A stretch of DNA of 64,000 nt from Plantibacter sp050587525 (GTDB lineage: Bacteria; Actinomycetota; Actinomycetes; Actinomycetales; Microbacteriaceae), in the NCBI RefSeq assembly GCF_050587525.1, contig NZ_JBOBFT010000002.1, forward strand, positions 248,001-312,000, read 5' to 3'. Positions 56,977 through 64,000 of the stretch are shown here, piece by piece (the stretch's first letter is position 1; each line of letters opens with the position of its first letter). Both the position numbers and the translations under genes were made by a program. The notes beneath the pieces are model-generated. The model searched no databases. It worked only from the letters and a program-made list of their open reading frames with translations, and had not been told where the DNA came from.

Positions 56977-57106
56977 GTTCACACCTCAGGAGCGCGTGTT
57001 CACAACTCAGGAGCGTTGCGGCGTGGCGCGCAGCGAGCCCGGCGTGTCGATGGCGACACGCCGGGCTCGTCCTGAGTTGTGAACAGGCCGTCCTGAGTTG
57101 TGGAAC
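56977..57106. repeat. Nested palindromic element, family B, double
   Basis: Outer arms at 56977-56993 and 57091-57106 and inner arms GTTCACAACTCAGGAGC at 56998-57014 and 57068-57084 surround a perfect 15-bp hairpin (GAGCCCGGCGTGTCG at 57035-57049, complement 57054-57068). It is the most elaborate copy in the window. It lies between two tandem minus-strand genes. Confidence 0.87.
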
Positions 57107-57127
57107 AGGCAGGAGCGGCGAACGGGG

Positions 57128-58783
57128 TCAGCGGACGGCGTCGGGCTCCGGGTCGTCGACGTCGGCAGAGGTGACGAGTTCGGCCTCTGCGACGATGCCG
57201 TCGACGTCGTCCGTAGCACCGCCACCGGCAGCGGCAGCGCCGATGCCCGCACCGTCAACGCCGTCGGCCGCGAGCAAGTCGCCCTCGACCGCGCCGCCGT
57301 ACCCCTCGGCCTGCGGGTCGCCGTGCAGGCCGCCGGACACCGCGTACTCCTCCTCCGGCGAGAGGATGAGCCGCTTCCGGCCATCGACGGCGAAGATGAT
57401 CAGCATCACGGCGTACACGACGACGATCGCGATGATCGCGGGCAGGAACGTCGGGTTCAGCAGGAAGCCGACGAAGATGAGCGCGGCGATGACGGCTGCG
57501 ATGACCGCGCCGGGCACACCCCACGGGCTGCGGTACGGCCGCTTCGCGTTGGGGAACTTCTTGCGCAGGATCATGAACGAGATCATCTGCATGAGGTAGG
57601 CGAGGACGGCGCCCCACACGGCGATGTTGAGGACGATCGCGCCCGCGACGCCCCCTGAGCCACCGGCCGCGTCGACGATGATGAGGGCGACGAACCCGAT
57701 GAGGGCGCCAGCGAGGAGCGCGACCCACGGCGTCTGCCGCTTGCCCGTGAGGGACAGGAACTTCGGGTAGTAGCCGGCGCGGGACAGCGAGTACATGTTG
57801 CGTCCGTAGGCGAACATGATGCCCTGCAGCGAGGCGAGCAGTCCGATGAGCGCGAAGAGGGCGAGCACGGCTGCGGCGCCGTCGCCGACCATCGCCCGGA
57901 AGCCGTCGAGGAGCGGTTCTCCCGCGACGCCGGTCGCCTTCGCGCCGATGATGCCCGTGTTGAGGAAGAGGACGAGGAGGCCGGTCACGATGAGCGTGCC
58001 GCGGGCCCAGAAGCCGGCCTTCGGGATGTCGCGAACCGGGTCGTGCGCCTCCTCGGCGGCGAGCGGGAGTTCCTCGATCCCGAGGAAGAACCACATCGCG
58101 AACGGCAGGGCGAACAGGATCGGGAGGACGCCGTGCGGGAGGAAGGCGGTCTGGCCGGCGTCGGGGACGATGTCGAACAGGTTCGCCCACGCGAACTGGC
58201 CCGAGAAGATCGCCATGGCCGAGAAGACGAGCAGGATGCCGATGGAGATGATCGAGACGACGATCGCGAATGTGAAGGAGATGTTCGCGCCGGCCGAGTT
58301 GAGGGCGATGAACGCCGCGTAGAGGATGAGCCACCACGCCCAGGCCGGCATCGTGAAGCCGAGCAGTTCCGTGGTGATCGCGCCGGCGTAGGACGCCGAG
58401 AAGTAGACGATGACGGCCGTCGTGGCGACGTACTCGATCGTCTCGGCGAGGCCTGTGACGAACCCGCCCCACGGCCCCATCGCCGCGCGCGAGAAGGAGT
58501 ACGCGCCGCCCGTGTGCGGCATCGCGGACGCCATCTCCCCGATGGAGAAGATCATGCCGTAGTACATGGCGACGAGGATGACGAAGGCGATGGCCATGCC
58601 GCCGAAGCCGGCGAACTCGATGCCGAAGTTCCAGCCGGAGAAGTCGCCCGAGATGACGGCTGCCACGGCGAGGCCCCACAGACCCCAGATGCCTGCCGAG
58701 CGTTTGAGTTTCCGCTTCTCGAAGTAGCCGGCGTCGGCGGTCGTGTAGGTCACGCCCGACACGTTCAAGGTGTCCTTGGCCAT
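57128..58783 (-). CDS. APC-superfamily permease, ethanolamine-permease-like
   Basis: The 551-residue protein has about twelve membrane segments. The N-terminal motif KRSAGIWGLWGLAVAAVISG DFSGWN (given in two parts) is typical of bacterial ethanolamine permeases. Others are MPHTGGAYSFSRAAMGPWGG, the substrate-site helix AMWFFLGIEELPLAAEEAHD and FAYGRNMYSLSRAGYYPKFL. After the last segment there is an 80-residue acidic Gly/Ala tail (from about 470) that the family usually lacks. It is divergent from the GlnA4-like gene at 59097, which supports amine import for glutamylation. Confidence 0.88.
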   Translation of the reverse strand: MAKDTLNVSGVTYTTADAGYFEKRKLKRSAGIWGLWGLAVAAVISGDFSGWNFGIEFAGFGGMAIAFVILVAMYYGMIFSIGEMASAMPHTGGAYSFSRAAMGPWGGFVTGLAETIEYVATTAVIVYFSASYAGAITTELLGFTMPAWAWWLILYAAFIALNSAGANISFTFAIVVSIISIGILLVFSAMAIFSGQFAWANLFDIVPDAGQTAFLPHGVLPILFALPFAMWFFLGIEELPLAAEEAHDPVRDIPKAGFWARGTLIVTGLLVLFLNTGIIGAKATGVAGEPLLDGFRAMVGDGAAAVLALFALIGLLASLQGIMFAYGRNMYSLSRAGYYPKFLSLTGKRQTPWVALLAGALIGFVALIIVDAAGGSGGVAGAIVLNIAVWGAVLAYLMQMISFMILRKKFPNAKRPYRSPWGVPGAVIAAVIAALIFVGFLLNPTFLPAIIAIVVVYAVMLIIFAVDGRKRLILSPEEEYAVSGGLHGDPQAEGYGGAVEGDLLAADGVDGAGIGAAAAGGGATDDVDGIVAEAELVTSADVDDPEPDAVR

Positions 58784-58871
58784 CCTGGGTCCTTTGCGCT
58801 CTGGTCGGGTGTGCCCGACGTGCTGGTGCGATTCGGGGGCCGTGCAGTTGCTGGCACGACTATAGAGCCTG

Positions 58872-58896
58872 CAAAGGTTGCGTGTACATACCTTTG
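58872..58896. promoter_or_regulatory. Palindrome in the permease/glnA divergent promoter region
   Basis: CAAAGGT at 58872-58878 faces ACCTTTG at 58890-58896 across 11 bases. It lies in the 313-base gap between divergent permease and glutamine-synthetase-like genes and is a candidate operator for both. Nothing else gene-like was seen in the gap. Confidence 0.45.
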
Positions 58897-59096
58897 ATCG
58901 AGTGGATATCAGCTGTGAGTTCGAGACTTCCGTGAGCGATGGCGGAAATCACACCCGCGCGAGGGTCGCCACGTGTGATGTAATGGTCGCGAAAGGCACC
59001 ATTCGATCCGTGGCGGCAACGATGCCCCACCACAGCACCGCACGTTCCCGTCCGGCCATCGGCCCGGATCGGCGCAGCGGGACCGAGGAGCAGCCC

Positions 59097-60494
59097 ATGA
59101 CCGACAGCACAGCGAACCCGCGCCCCAGCCGCCCCCGCTCGGGCAACCTCACGCTCGAGGAGCTCACCGCCGCGGTGGAGGGGCGCGAGATCGACACCGT
59201 GATCGTGGCCTTCACCGACATGCAGGGCCGGCTCATCGGCAAGCGGGTCTCGGCCCGGCTCTTCCTCGAGGACGCCGCGGCCCACGGCGCGGAGTGCTGC
59301 AACTACCTGCTCGCGGTCGACGTGGAGATGAACACGGTCGACGGCTACGCGATGTCCAGCTGGGAGCGCGGCTACGGCGACATGGCGATGATCCCCGACT
59401 TCGACACGCTGCGCCGCATCCCCTGGCTGCCGGGAACCGCCCTCGTGACGGCCGACCTGAAGTGGCTGGACGACGCGCCCGTCGTCGCATCGCCCAGGCA
59501 GATCCTCATCGCCCAGCTCGAACGACTCGCGGAACGCGGCCTCGTCCCCTTCGTCGGGACCGAGCTCGAATTCATCGTGTTCGACGACAGCTTCCGGGAG
59601 GCATGGGGCAAGGGCTACCGCGACCTCCGCCCCGCGAGCGACTACAACATCGACTACGCCCTCCTCGCCTCCACCCGCATGGAGCCCCTGCTGCGCGACA
59701 TCCGCAACTCGATGGACGGCGCCGGCATGTACTCGGAGGGCGTCAAGGGCGAGTGCAACTTCGGCCAGCAGGAGATCGCCTTCCGCTACGCCCACGCGCT
59801 CGCGACGTGCGACAACCACTCCATCTACAAGAACGGCGCCAAGGAGATCGCGGACGCCCACGGCAAGAGCCTCACGTTCATGGCCAAGTTCAACGAGCGC
59901 GAGGGCAACAGCTGCCACATCCACATCAGCCTCCGCGGTGCTGACGGCACACCACTGTTCGGTGATCCAGACGGCCCGGACGGCATGTCGAAGCTCTTCC
60001 GGCACTTCCTCGCGGGGCAGATCGCTGCGATGCGGGAACTGACGCTGTTCTTCGCGCCCAACATCAACTCGTACAAGCGCTACGTCGACGGCAGCTTCGC
60101 GCCGACCGCGGTCGCCTGGGGCCTCGACAACCGCACCTGCGCGCTGCGCGTCGTCGGTCATGGAGCCGGGATGCGCGTCGAGAACCGTGTGCCGGGCGGC
60201 GATGTGAACCAGTACCTCGCCGTCTCTGCGCTCATCGCGGCCGGCCTCCACGGCATCGAGAACGAGCTCGAACTCGAGGACGCCTTCGTCGGCAACGCCT
60301 ATACGGGCGGGGCGCCGCGCGTCCCCACGACGCTGCGTGAGGCGGCGGAGCTGTTCTCGCAGTCGACGATCGCCCGCGAGGCCTTCGGCGACGAGGTCGT
60401 GGACCACTACCTCAACTACGCCGCCGTGGAGATCTCGGCCTACGACGCGGCCGTCACGGACTGGGAGCGGGTGCGTGGTTTTGAGCGCCTCTGA
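59097..60494 (+). CDS. Glutamine-synthetase-like gamma-glutamylamine synthetase (GlnA4-like)
   Basis: The 465-residue protein has the GS fold: beta-grasp N-domain (VIVAFTDMQGRLIGKRVSA) and catalytic domain with GTELEFIVFDD (metal Glu), KGECNFGQQEIAFRYAHAL, FMAKFNEREGNSCHIHISL, FAPNINSYKRYVDGSFAPTA and DNRTCALRVVG. True glutamine synthetases end with the adenylylation-site loop; that context differs here. In Streptomyces, GlnA4 makes gamma-glutamylethanolamide. Neighbours (ethanolamine-type permease, C26 hydrolase, ALDH, SDR) support an amine substrate rather than ammonia. ATG at 59097 has GAGGAG upstream. Confidence 0.9.
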   Translation: MTDSTANPRPSRPRSGNLTLEELTAAVEGREIDTVIVAFTDMQGRLIGKRVSARLFLEDAAAHGAECCNYLLAVDVEMNTVDGYAMSSWERGYGDMAMIPDFDTLRRIPWLPGTALVTADLKWLDDAPVVASPRQILIAQLERLAERGLVPFVGTELEFIVFDDSFREAWGKGYRDLRPASDYNIDYALLASTRMEPLLRDIRNSMDGAGMYSEGVKGECNFGQQEIAFRYAHALATCDNHSIYKNGAKEIADAHGKSLTFMAKFNEREGNSCHIHISLRGADGTPLFGDPDGPDGMSKLFRHFLAGQIAAMRELTLFFAPNINSYKRYVDGSFAPTAVAWGLDNRTCALRVVGHGAGMRVENRVPGGDVNQYLAVSALIAAGLHGIENELELEDAFVGNAYTGGAPRVPTTLREAAELFSQSTIAREAFGDEVVDHYLNYAAVEISAYDAAVTDWERVRGFERL

Positions 60495-61443
60495 GCCGAA
60501 CGGCCCCACCTCTGCTCCGGCGAGCGCTTCCGCTCCAGGATCGAGCGCTCCCGTCATCGGCGTCACGACCTACCTCGAACAGGCGCAGACCGGGGTGTGG
60601 GATGTTCCGGCGTCCTTCCTCCCCAAGGTGTACCTCGACGCGGTGACGGACGCGGGCGGCATCGTCGTCCTCCTCCCGCCGCAGCCCGTCACGCGAGCGG
60701 TGGCCGATGCCGTCCTGTCGCGCCTCGACGGGCTCATCGTCTCGGGCGGGGCGGATGTGGACCCCGGCCTGTACGGGCAAGTGGCGCATCCGAAGACCGG
60801 ACGGCCCCGCACCGATCGCGATGCCTGGGAGGACGCGCTCCTCACCGCTGCGATCGATGCCGAGCTCCCGTTCCTCGGCATCTGCCGCGGCGTCCAACTG
60901 CTGAACGTCACGCTCGGCGGCTCGCTCATCCAGCATCTGCCCGATGTCGTGGGCGACGATTCCTACCAGCCCGGCGAGGCGATCTTCGGTCCCAAGGAGG
61001 TCGTGGTCTCCCCCGACTCGCACCTCGCCGCTGTGCTCGGCACCCCGTCGGAAGGCGGCGAGCGCCCCGGCACCCCGCTGGCGCCCGGCACTCGTGCGGC
61101 GAGCGACCCCGTCGACACCGACCGCCTCCCCGTGCACGTCTATCACCACCAGGCGCTCGATCGCGTGGCCGACGGACTGACCGTCACCGCGCGCACCGAG
61201 GAGGGCGTCATCCAAGCCGTCGAGCTGCAGGGCGTCCCGTTCGGGATCGGCGTGCAGTGGCACCCGGAGGAGGACACCGCGGACCGTCGTCTCTTCGCCG
61301 GACTCGTCGATGCCGCGCGTCGGCACCGCGACCGTGCGGTCGCCGAGACGTCCGGTTCCAGCGCCTCAGCGCCAGTGTCACCACCTTCACCACCAGCACC
61401 ACCGTCACCACCAGCCACGACCGAGGCGAGGACCACCGCATGA
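60475..61443 (+). CDS. Gamma-glutamyl hydrolase, peptidase C26/PuuD-like
   Basis: The 322-residue protein is a class I amidotransferase-fold hydrolase. The substrate strand is VIGVTTYLEQAQ, then LDGLIVSGGADVDPGLYG, the nucleophile elbow FLGICRGVQLLNVTLGGS (Cys in GICRG), YHHQALDRVADGLTV and the catalytic His in QWHPEE. A Pro/Ser-rich tail of about 40 residues is extra. It should cut the gamma-glutamyl bond of an oxidised intermediate and release glutamate. A GTG at 60475 overlaps the synthetase gene by 20 bases; a TTG at 60481 is an alternative. Confidence 0.9.
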   Translation: MVLSASEPNGPTSAPASASAPGSSAPVIGVTTYLEQAQTGVWDVPASFLPKVYLDAVTDAGGIVVLLPPQPVTRAVADAVLSRLDGLIVSGGADVDPGLYGQVAHPKTGRPRTDRDAWEDALLTAAIDAELPFLGICRGVQLLNVTLGGSLIQHLPDVVGDDSYQPGEAIFGPKEVVVSPDSHLAAVLGTPSEGGERPGTPLAPGTRAASDPVDTDRLPVHVYHHQALDRVADGLTVTARTEEGVIQAVELQGVPFGIGVQWHPEEDTADRRLFAGLVDAARRHRDRAVAETSGSSASAPVSPPSPPAPPSPPATTEARTTA

Positions 61444-62795
61444 GCTATACGATCCTGAATCCGGCCGACGAGTCCGTCGTCACGACCGTCGAGCACCTCG
61501 GGGTGGATGAGACGGACGAGGCGATCGCCGCTGCAGCCGTCGCCCAGCGAGCGTGGGCGGCCGTCGCACCCGCCGACCGAGCCAACGCGCTCCGTCGGTT
61601 CGCCGCGGCCGTCGACGGCGACCGCGAGCACCTCGCATCGCTCGAGGTGACGAACTCCGGCCACCCGATCACACAGGCCAGGTGGGAGGCGGGGCACGTC
61701 CGCGACGTGCTCGAGTACTACTCGGCTTCACCCGAACGCCTCTTCGGTCAGCAGATCCCCGTGGCGGGCGGCCTCGACGTCACCTTCCACGAACCGCTCG
61801 GCGTCGTGGGGATCATCACGCCGTGGAACTTCCCGATGACGATCGCCGCGTGGGGCTTCGCGCCGGCCCTCGCAGCCGGCAACGCCGTCGTCCTGAAGCC
61901 GGCGGAATGGACACCCCTCACGAGCATCCGCCTCGGCGAACTCGCCCTCGAATCAGGTCTGCCCGAGGGACTGTTCCAGGTGCTGCCCGGGCGTGGGTCG
62001 GTCGTCGGCGAACGCTTCATCACGAACCCGGCGGTCCGCAAGGTCGTCTTCACGGGCTCGACGGCGGTCGGCAAACGCATCATGGCCGGGGCGTCGGAGC
62101 AGGTGAAACGGGTCACGCTCGAACTCGGCGGGAAGAGCGCCAACATCGTGTTCGCCGATGCCGATCTCGAACGAGCGGCGGCGTCGGCTCCATACGGCGT
62201 GTTCGAGAACGCGGGCCAGGACTGCTGCGCACGGAGCCGGATCCTCGTCGAGCGATCCGCGTACGACCGGTTCATGGAACTGCTCGAACCGGCGGTCAAG
62301 GGCGTCGTCGTCGGCGATCCGACGCTCGAGAGCACGGAGATGGGCCCGCTCGTCTCGGCCGCGCACCGTGACTCGGTCCGGTCGTTCGTCCCAGACGACG
62401 CGCCCGTCGCCTTCACCGGCAGCGCGCCGGACGGCCCCGGGTACTGGTTCACGCCGACCGTCCTCACCCCCGGCCGCGACGACCGATCGGTCCGCGAGGA
62501 GATCTTCGGACCGGTCGTGACCGTCCTGCCGTTCGATGACGAAGCCGATGCGCTGCAGCTCGCGAACGACACGGAGTACGGGCTCTCGGGTTCGATCTGG
62601 ACGCGCGACGTGAGTCGGGCCATCCGGGTCGCTCGCGGCGTGGAATCCGGCAACCTGTCCGTCAACTCGCACTCCTCCGTGCGGTACTCGACGCCGTTCG
62701 GCGGGTTCAAGCAGTCCGGGCTCGGCCGAGAGCTCGGACCCGATGCGCCGTTCGCCTTCACAGAGACGAAGAACGTGTTCATCGCCGTCGACTGA
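61440..62795 (+). CDS. Aldehyde dehydrogenase
   Basis: The 451-residue NAD(P)-dependent enzyme has GIITPWNFPMTIAAWGFAPA, KPAEWTPLTSIRLGELA, FTGSTAVGKRI, the catalytic Glu in LELGGKSANIV and the catalytic Cys in NAGQDCCARSRI. EEIFGPVVTVLPFDDE and PFGGFKQSGLGREL complete the pattern. It is slightly shorter than typical 475-495-residue members, mainly at the N-terminus. In this locus it would oxidise a gamma-glutamyl amino-aldehyde to the acid. ATGA overlap couples it to the hydrolase gene. Confidence 0.93.
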   Translation: MSYTILNPADESVVTTVEHLGVDETDEAIAAAAVAQRAWAAVAPADRANALRRFAAAVDGDREHLASLEVTNSGHPITQARWEAGHVRDVLEYYSASPERLFGQQIPVAGGLDVTFHEPLGVVGIITPWNFPMTIAAWGFAPALAAGNAVVLKPAEWTPLTSIRLGELALESGLPEGLFQVLPGRGSVVGERFITNPAVRKVVFTGSTAVGKRIMAGASEQVKRVTLELGGKSANIVFADADLERAAASAPYGVFENAGQDCCARSRILVERSAYDRFMELLEPAVKGVVVGDPTLESTEMGPLVSAAHRDSVRSFVPDDAPVAFTGSAPDGPGYWFTPTVLTPGRDDRSVREEIFGPVVTVLPFDDEADALQLANDTEYGLSGSIWTRDVSRAIRVARGVESGNLSVNSHSSVRYSTPFGGFKQSGLGRELGPDAPFAFTETKNVFIAVD

Positions 62796-62816
62796 GCCGC
62801 CCTGTCCTTGAGCCGG

Positions 62817-62991
62817 CCCGGTCCCTGAACTCCACCCGGTCCCTGAGGTCCATCCCCGGCCCCTGAACCCCATCCCCGGTCCCTGAACTCCACCCCGGTC
62901 CCTGAGCTTGTCGAAGGGCACCACAGCACCACCCGCACCGCCCGCACCACCCGCACCCCAGAACCACCCGGTCCCTGAGCTTGTCGAAGGG
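62817..62991 (+). repeat. Direct repeats of a family G arm
   Basis: Five units of about 20 bases beginning CCCGGTCCCTGA run from 62817 to 62918. Two full arms GGTCCCTGAGCTTGTCGAAG lie at 62897 and 62970. The complement matches the arm at 21278-21299 except for one base. A run of CACCACCCGCACC lies between. The array separates the ALDH stop from the SDR start by 214 bases. Confidence 0.82.
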
Positions 62992-63009
62992 CGACAGAGA
63001 GGACACCTC

Positions 63010-63798
63010 ATGACCATCACCCCCATCGACCTCACCCAGCGTCTGGCTGGGAAGGTCGCCGTCGTCACGGGCGGCGCGAGCGGCATCGGCCTCGCCACCG
63101 CGAAACGGTTCGCGGCGGAGGGCGCGACGGTCGTCATCGGCGATCTCGATCCCACGACCGGCGCGGCAGCCGCTGAGCTCGTCGGCGGGCTCTTCGTGCA
63201 GGTGAACGTGACCGACCAGGACCAGGTGAACCACCTCTTCGACACGGCGGCCGCGACCTACGGTTCGGTCGACGTCGCATTCAACAACGCGGGCATCTCC
63301 CCGCCCGACGACGACTCCATCGAGACGACGGAACTCCCGGCGTGGGAGAAGGTGCAGGACGTCAACCTCAAGTCCGTGTACCTGTGCTCGCGAGCGGCGC
63401 TCCGGCACATGGTGAAGCAGGGTCGCGGGTCGATCATCAACACGGCGTCGTTCGTCGCGGTGCTCGGTTCGGCGACGTCGCAGATCTCCTACACGGCGTC
63501 GAAGGGCGGGGTGCTCGCGATGAGCCGGGAGCTGGGCGTGCAGTTCGCGCGGCAGGGCATCCGTGTCAACGCGCTGTGCCCCGGCCCGGTCAACACGCCG
63601 CTTCTGCAGGAGCTCTTCGCGAAGGATCCGGAGCGGGCGCAGCGGCGACTGATCCACATCCCCGTCGGTCGGTTCGCGGAGCCGGAGGAGCTCGCGGCCG
63701 CCGTCGCGTTCCTGGCGAGCGACGATTCGTCCTTCATCACCGGGTCGACCTTCCTCGTCGACGGCGGGATCAGTTCCGCCTACGTCACGCCGGAGTGA
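63010..63798 (+). CDS. Short-chain dehydrogenase/reductase of the amine locus
   Basis: The 262-residue classical SDR has VTGGASGIG (cofactor loop), NNAGIS, the catalytic Ser in NTASFVAVLG, YTASKGG (Tyr and Lys) and the C-terminal FITGSTFLVDGG. An acidic residue after the second strand (IGDLDP) suggests NAD preference. In an ethanolamine route it could oxidise the alcohol of gamma-glutamylethanolamide to the aldehyde used by the ALDH. ATG at 63010 has GAGAGGA upstream. Confidence 0.92.
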   Translation: MTITPIDLTQRLAGKVAVVTGGASGIGLATAKRFAAEGATVVIGDLDPTTGAAAAELVGGLFVQVNVTDQDQVNHLFDTAAATYGSVDVAFNNAGISPPDDDSIETTELPAWEKVQDVNLKSVYLCSRAALRHMVKQGRGSIINTASFVAVLGSATSQISYTASKGGVLAMSRELGVQFARQGIRVNALCPGPVNTPLLQELFAKDPERAQRRLIHIPVGRFAEPEELAAAVAFLASDDSSFITGSTFLVDGGISSAYVTPE

Positions 63799-63873
63799 CG
63801 CGGTTGCCGCGTGGGCCGGCACCGCGGCGCACGGTGAGCGGGCTCGGCGCATCCTGAACCGACCGACCGATCG

Positions 63874-63905
63874 GCTGGCCGCACGATGTCACATCGTCGG
63901 CCAGC
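63874..63905. terminator. Hairpin after the SDR gene
   Basis: GCTGGCCG at 63874-63881 plus ACGATGT pairs with ACATCGT plus CGGCCAGC ending at 63905, with one bulged base, giving a 15-bp stem and tiny loop. It lies 76 bases after the SDR stop and 28 before the next start. It could be a terminator or, given its inner ACGATGTCACATCGT palindrome, an operator of the next gene. Confidence 0.55.
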
Positions 63906-63932
63906 TGTCGGGCATCGCGAGAGAATGGTGAG

Positions 63933-64000
63933 ATGAGCGAAACGCAGGGGGACGAGGTGGCGCAGGGCATCCTGAGCGCCGAGCTCCTGCTGCGCCCCGG
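63933..64000 (+). CDS. N-terminal fragment, possible GntR/FadR-type regulator
   Basis: The first 22 codons of a gene cut by the window edge read MSETQGDEVAQGILSAELLL then RP. FadR-like GntR regulators in actinobacterial amine loci often begin with a short lead ending in LLRP before the winged helix. That resemblance and the position beside a catabolic locus are the only support for the call. Confidence 0.35.
   Translation, partial: MSETQGDEVAQGILSAELLLRP

Noticed and set aside
62817..62991. Possible CRISPR or coding repeat between ALDH and SDR
   Set aside because: The units are degenerate, of unequal length, without spacers, and match one arm of a known intergenic element in the window.

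Overview
The window comes from a very GC-rich bacterial chromosome whose codons mostly end in G or C. The gene content is actinobacterial: a DUF3151 gene beside purA, an Asp23/DUF2273/DUF6286/AmaP envelope operon, a mycothiol-maleylpyruvate-isomerase-like protein, a LAxTG surface protein and leaderless-looking promoters. Dispersed palindromes that include the CTTCGACAGGCTCAG type point to Micrococcales, probably Microbacteriaceae. That placement is inference. No rRNA or tRNA gene, CRISPR array or transposase was seen.

Layout. 1-7.2 kb: the end of an amino-acid ABC ATPase, an 11-residue-repeat membrane protein, a HAD phosphatase, a five-gene Asp23-type operon and, divergent from it, purL. 7.5-19.2 kb: a sensor kinase/regulator pair, an M23 peptidase, pnuC, then an envelope block with three related lipoproteins, an orphan response regulator, a VanY-like peptidase and a MacB-like adaptor/ATPase/permease set. 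19.2-25 kb: TetR regulator, three-palindrome operator, MMPL exporter and YhgE/Pip protein. 25-32.3 kb: PASTA protein, SDR, chorismate mutase, TetR, an FtsX-type ABC pair and an AI-2E family transporter. 32.3-36.6 kb: a four-gene PotABCD/FbpABC-like uptake operon. 36.6-42.2 kb: GNAT, lactonase, MDMPI-like protein, purA and DUF3151. 42.3-45.8 kb: a second TetR/YhgE locus. 46.3-57 kb: surface protein, small secreted protein, TrmH methyltransferase, NagD-like phosphatase, a 1758-residue disordered membrane protein and pyrE. 57.1-64 kb: an amine catabolism locus.

Two parts stand out. First, both YhgE/Pip loci carry an ABC-ATPase-like domain that has lost its nucleotide-binding motifs. In one locus it is fused to the C-terminus of the MMPL exporter; in the other it is a separate 218-residue protein. 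Each locus sits behind a TetR gene and a strong palindromic operator, which suggests a two-member family of YhgE export systems with pseudo-ATPase subunits. Second, the 57-64 kb genes (ethanolamine-type permease, GlnA4-like glutamine synthetase, class I amidotransferase-type hydrolase, aldehyde dehydrogenase, SDR) supply every step of a gamma-glutamylation route that would turn ethanolamine into glycine.

The intergenic DNA is crowded with long imperfect palindromes in several families. Families A, B, C and F share a CACAAYTC outer arm, and most A and B copies also share a GGCGTGTCG/CGACACGCC centre. They lie at convergent gene ends but also in divergent promoter regions, so simple termination does not explain all of them.
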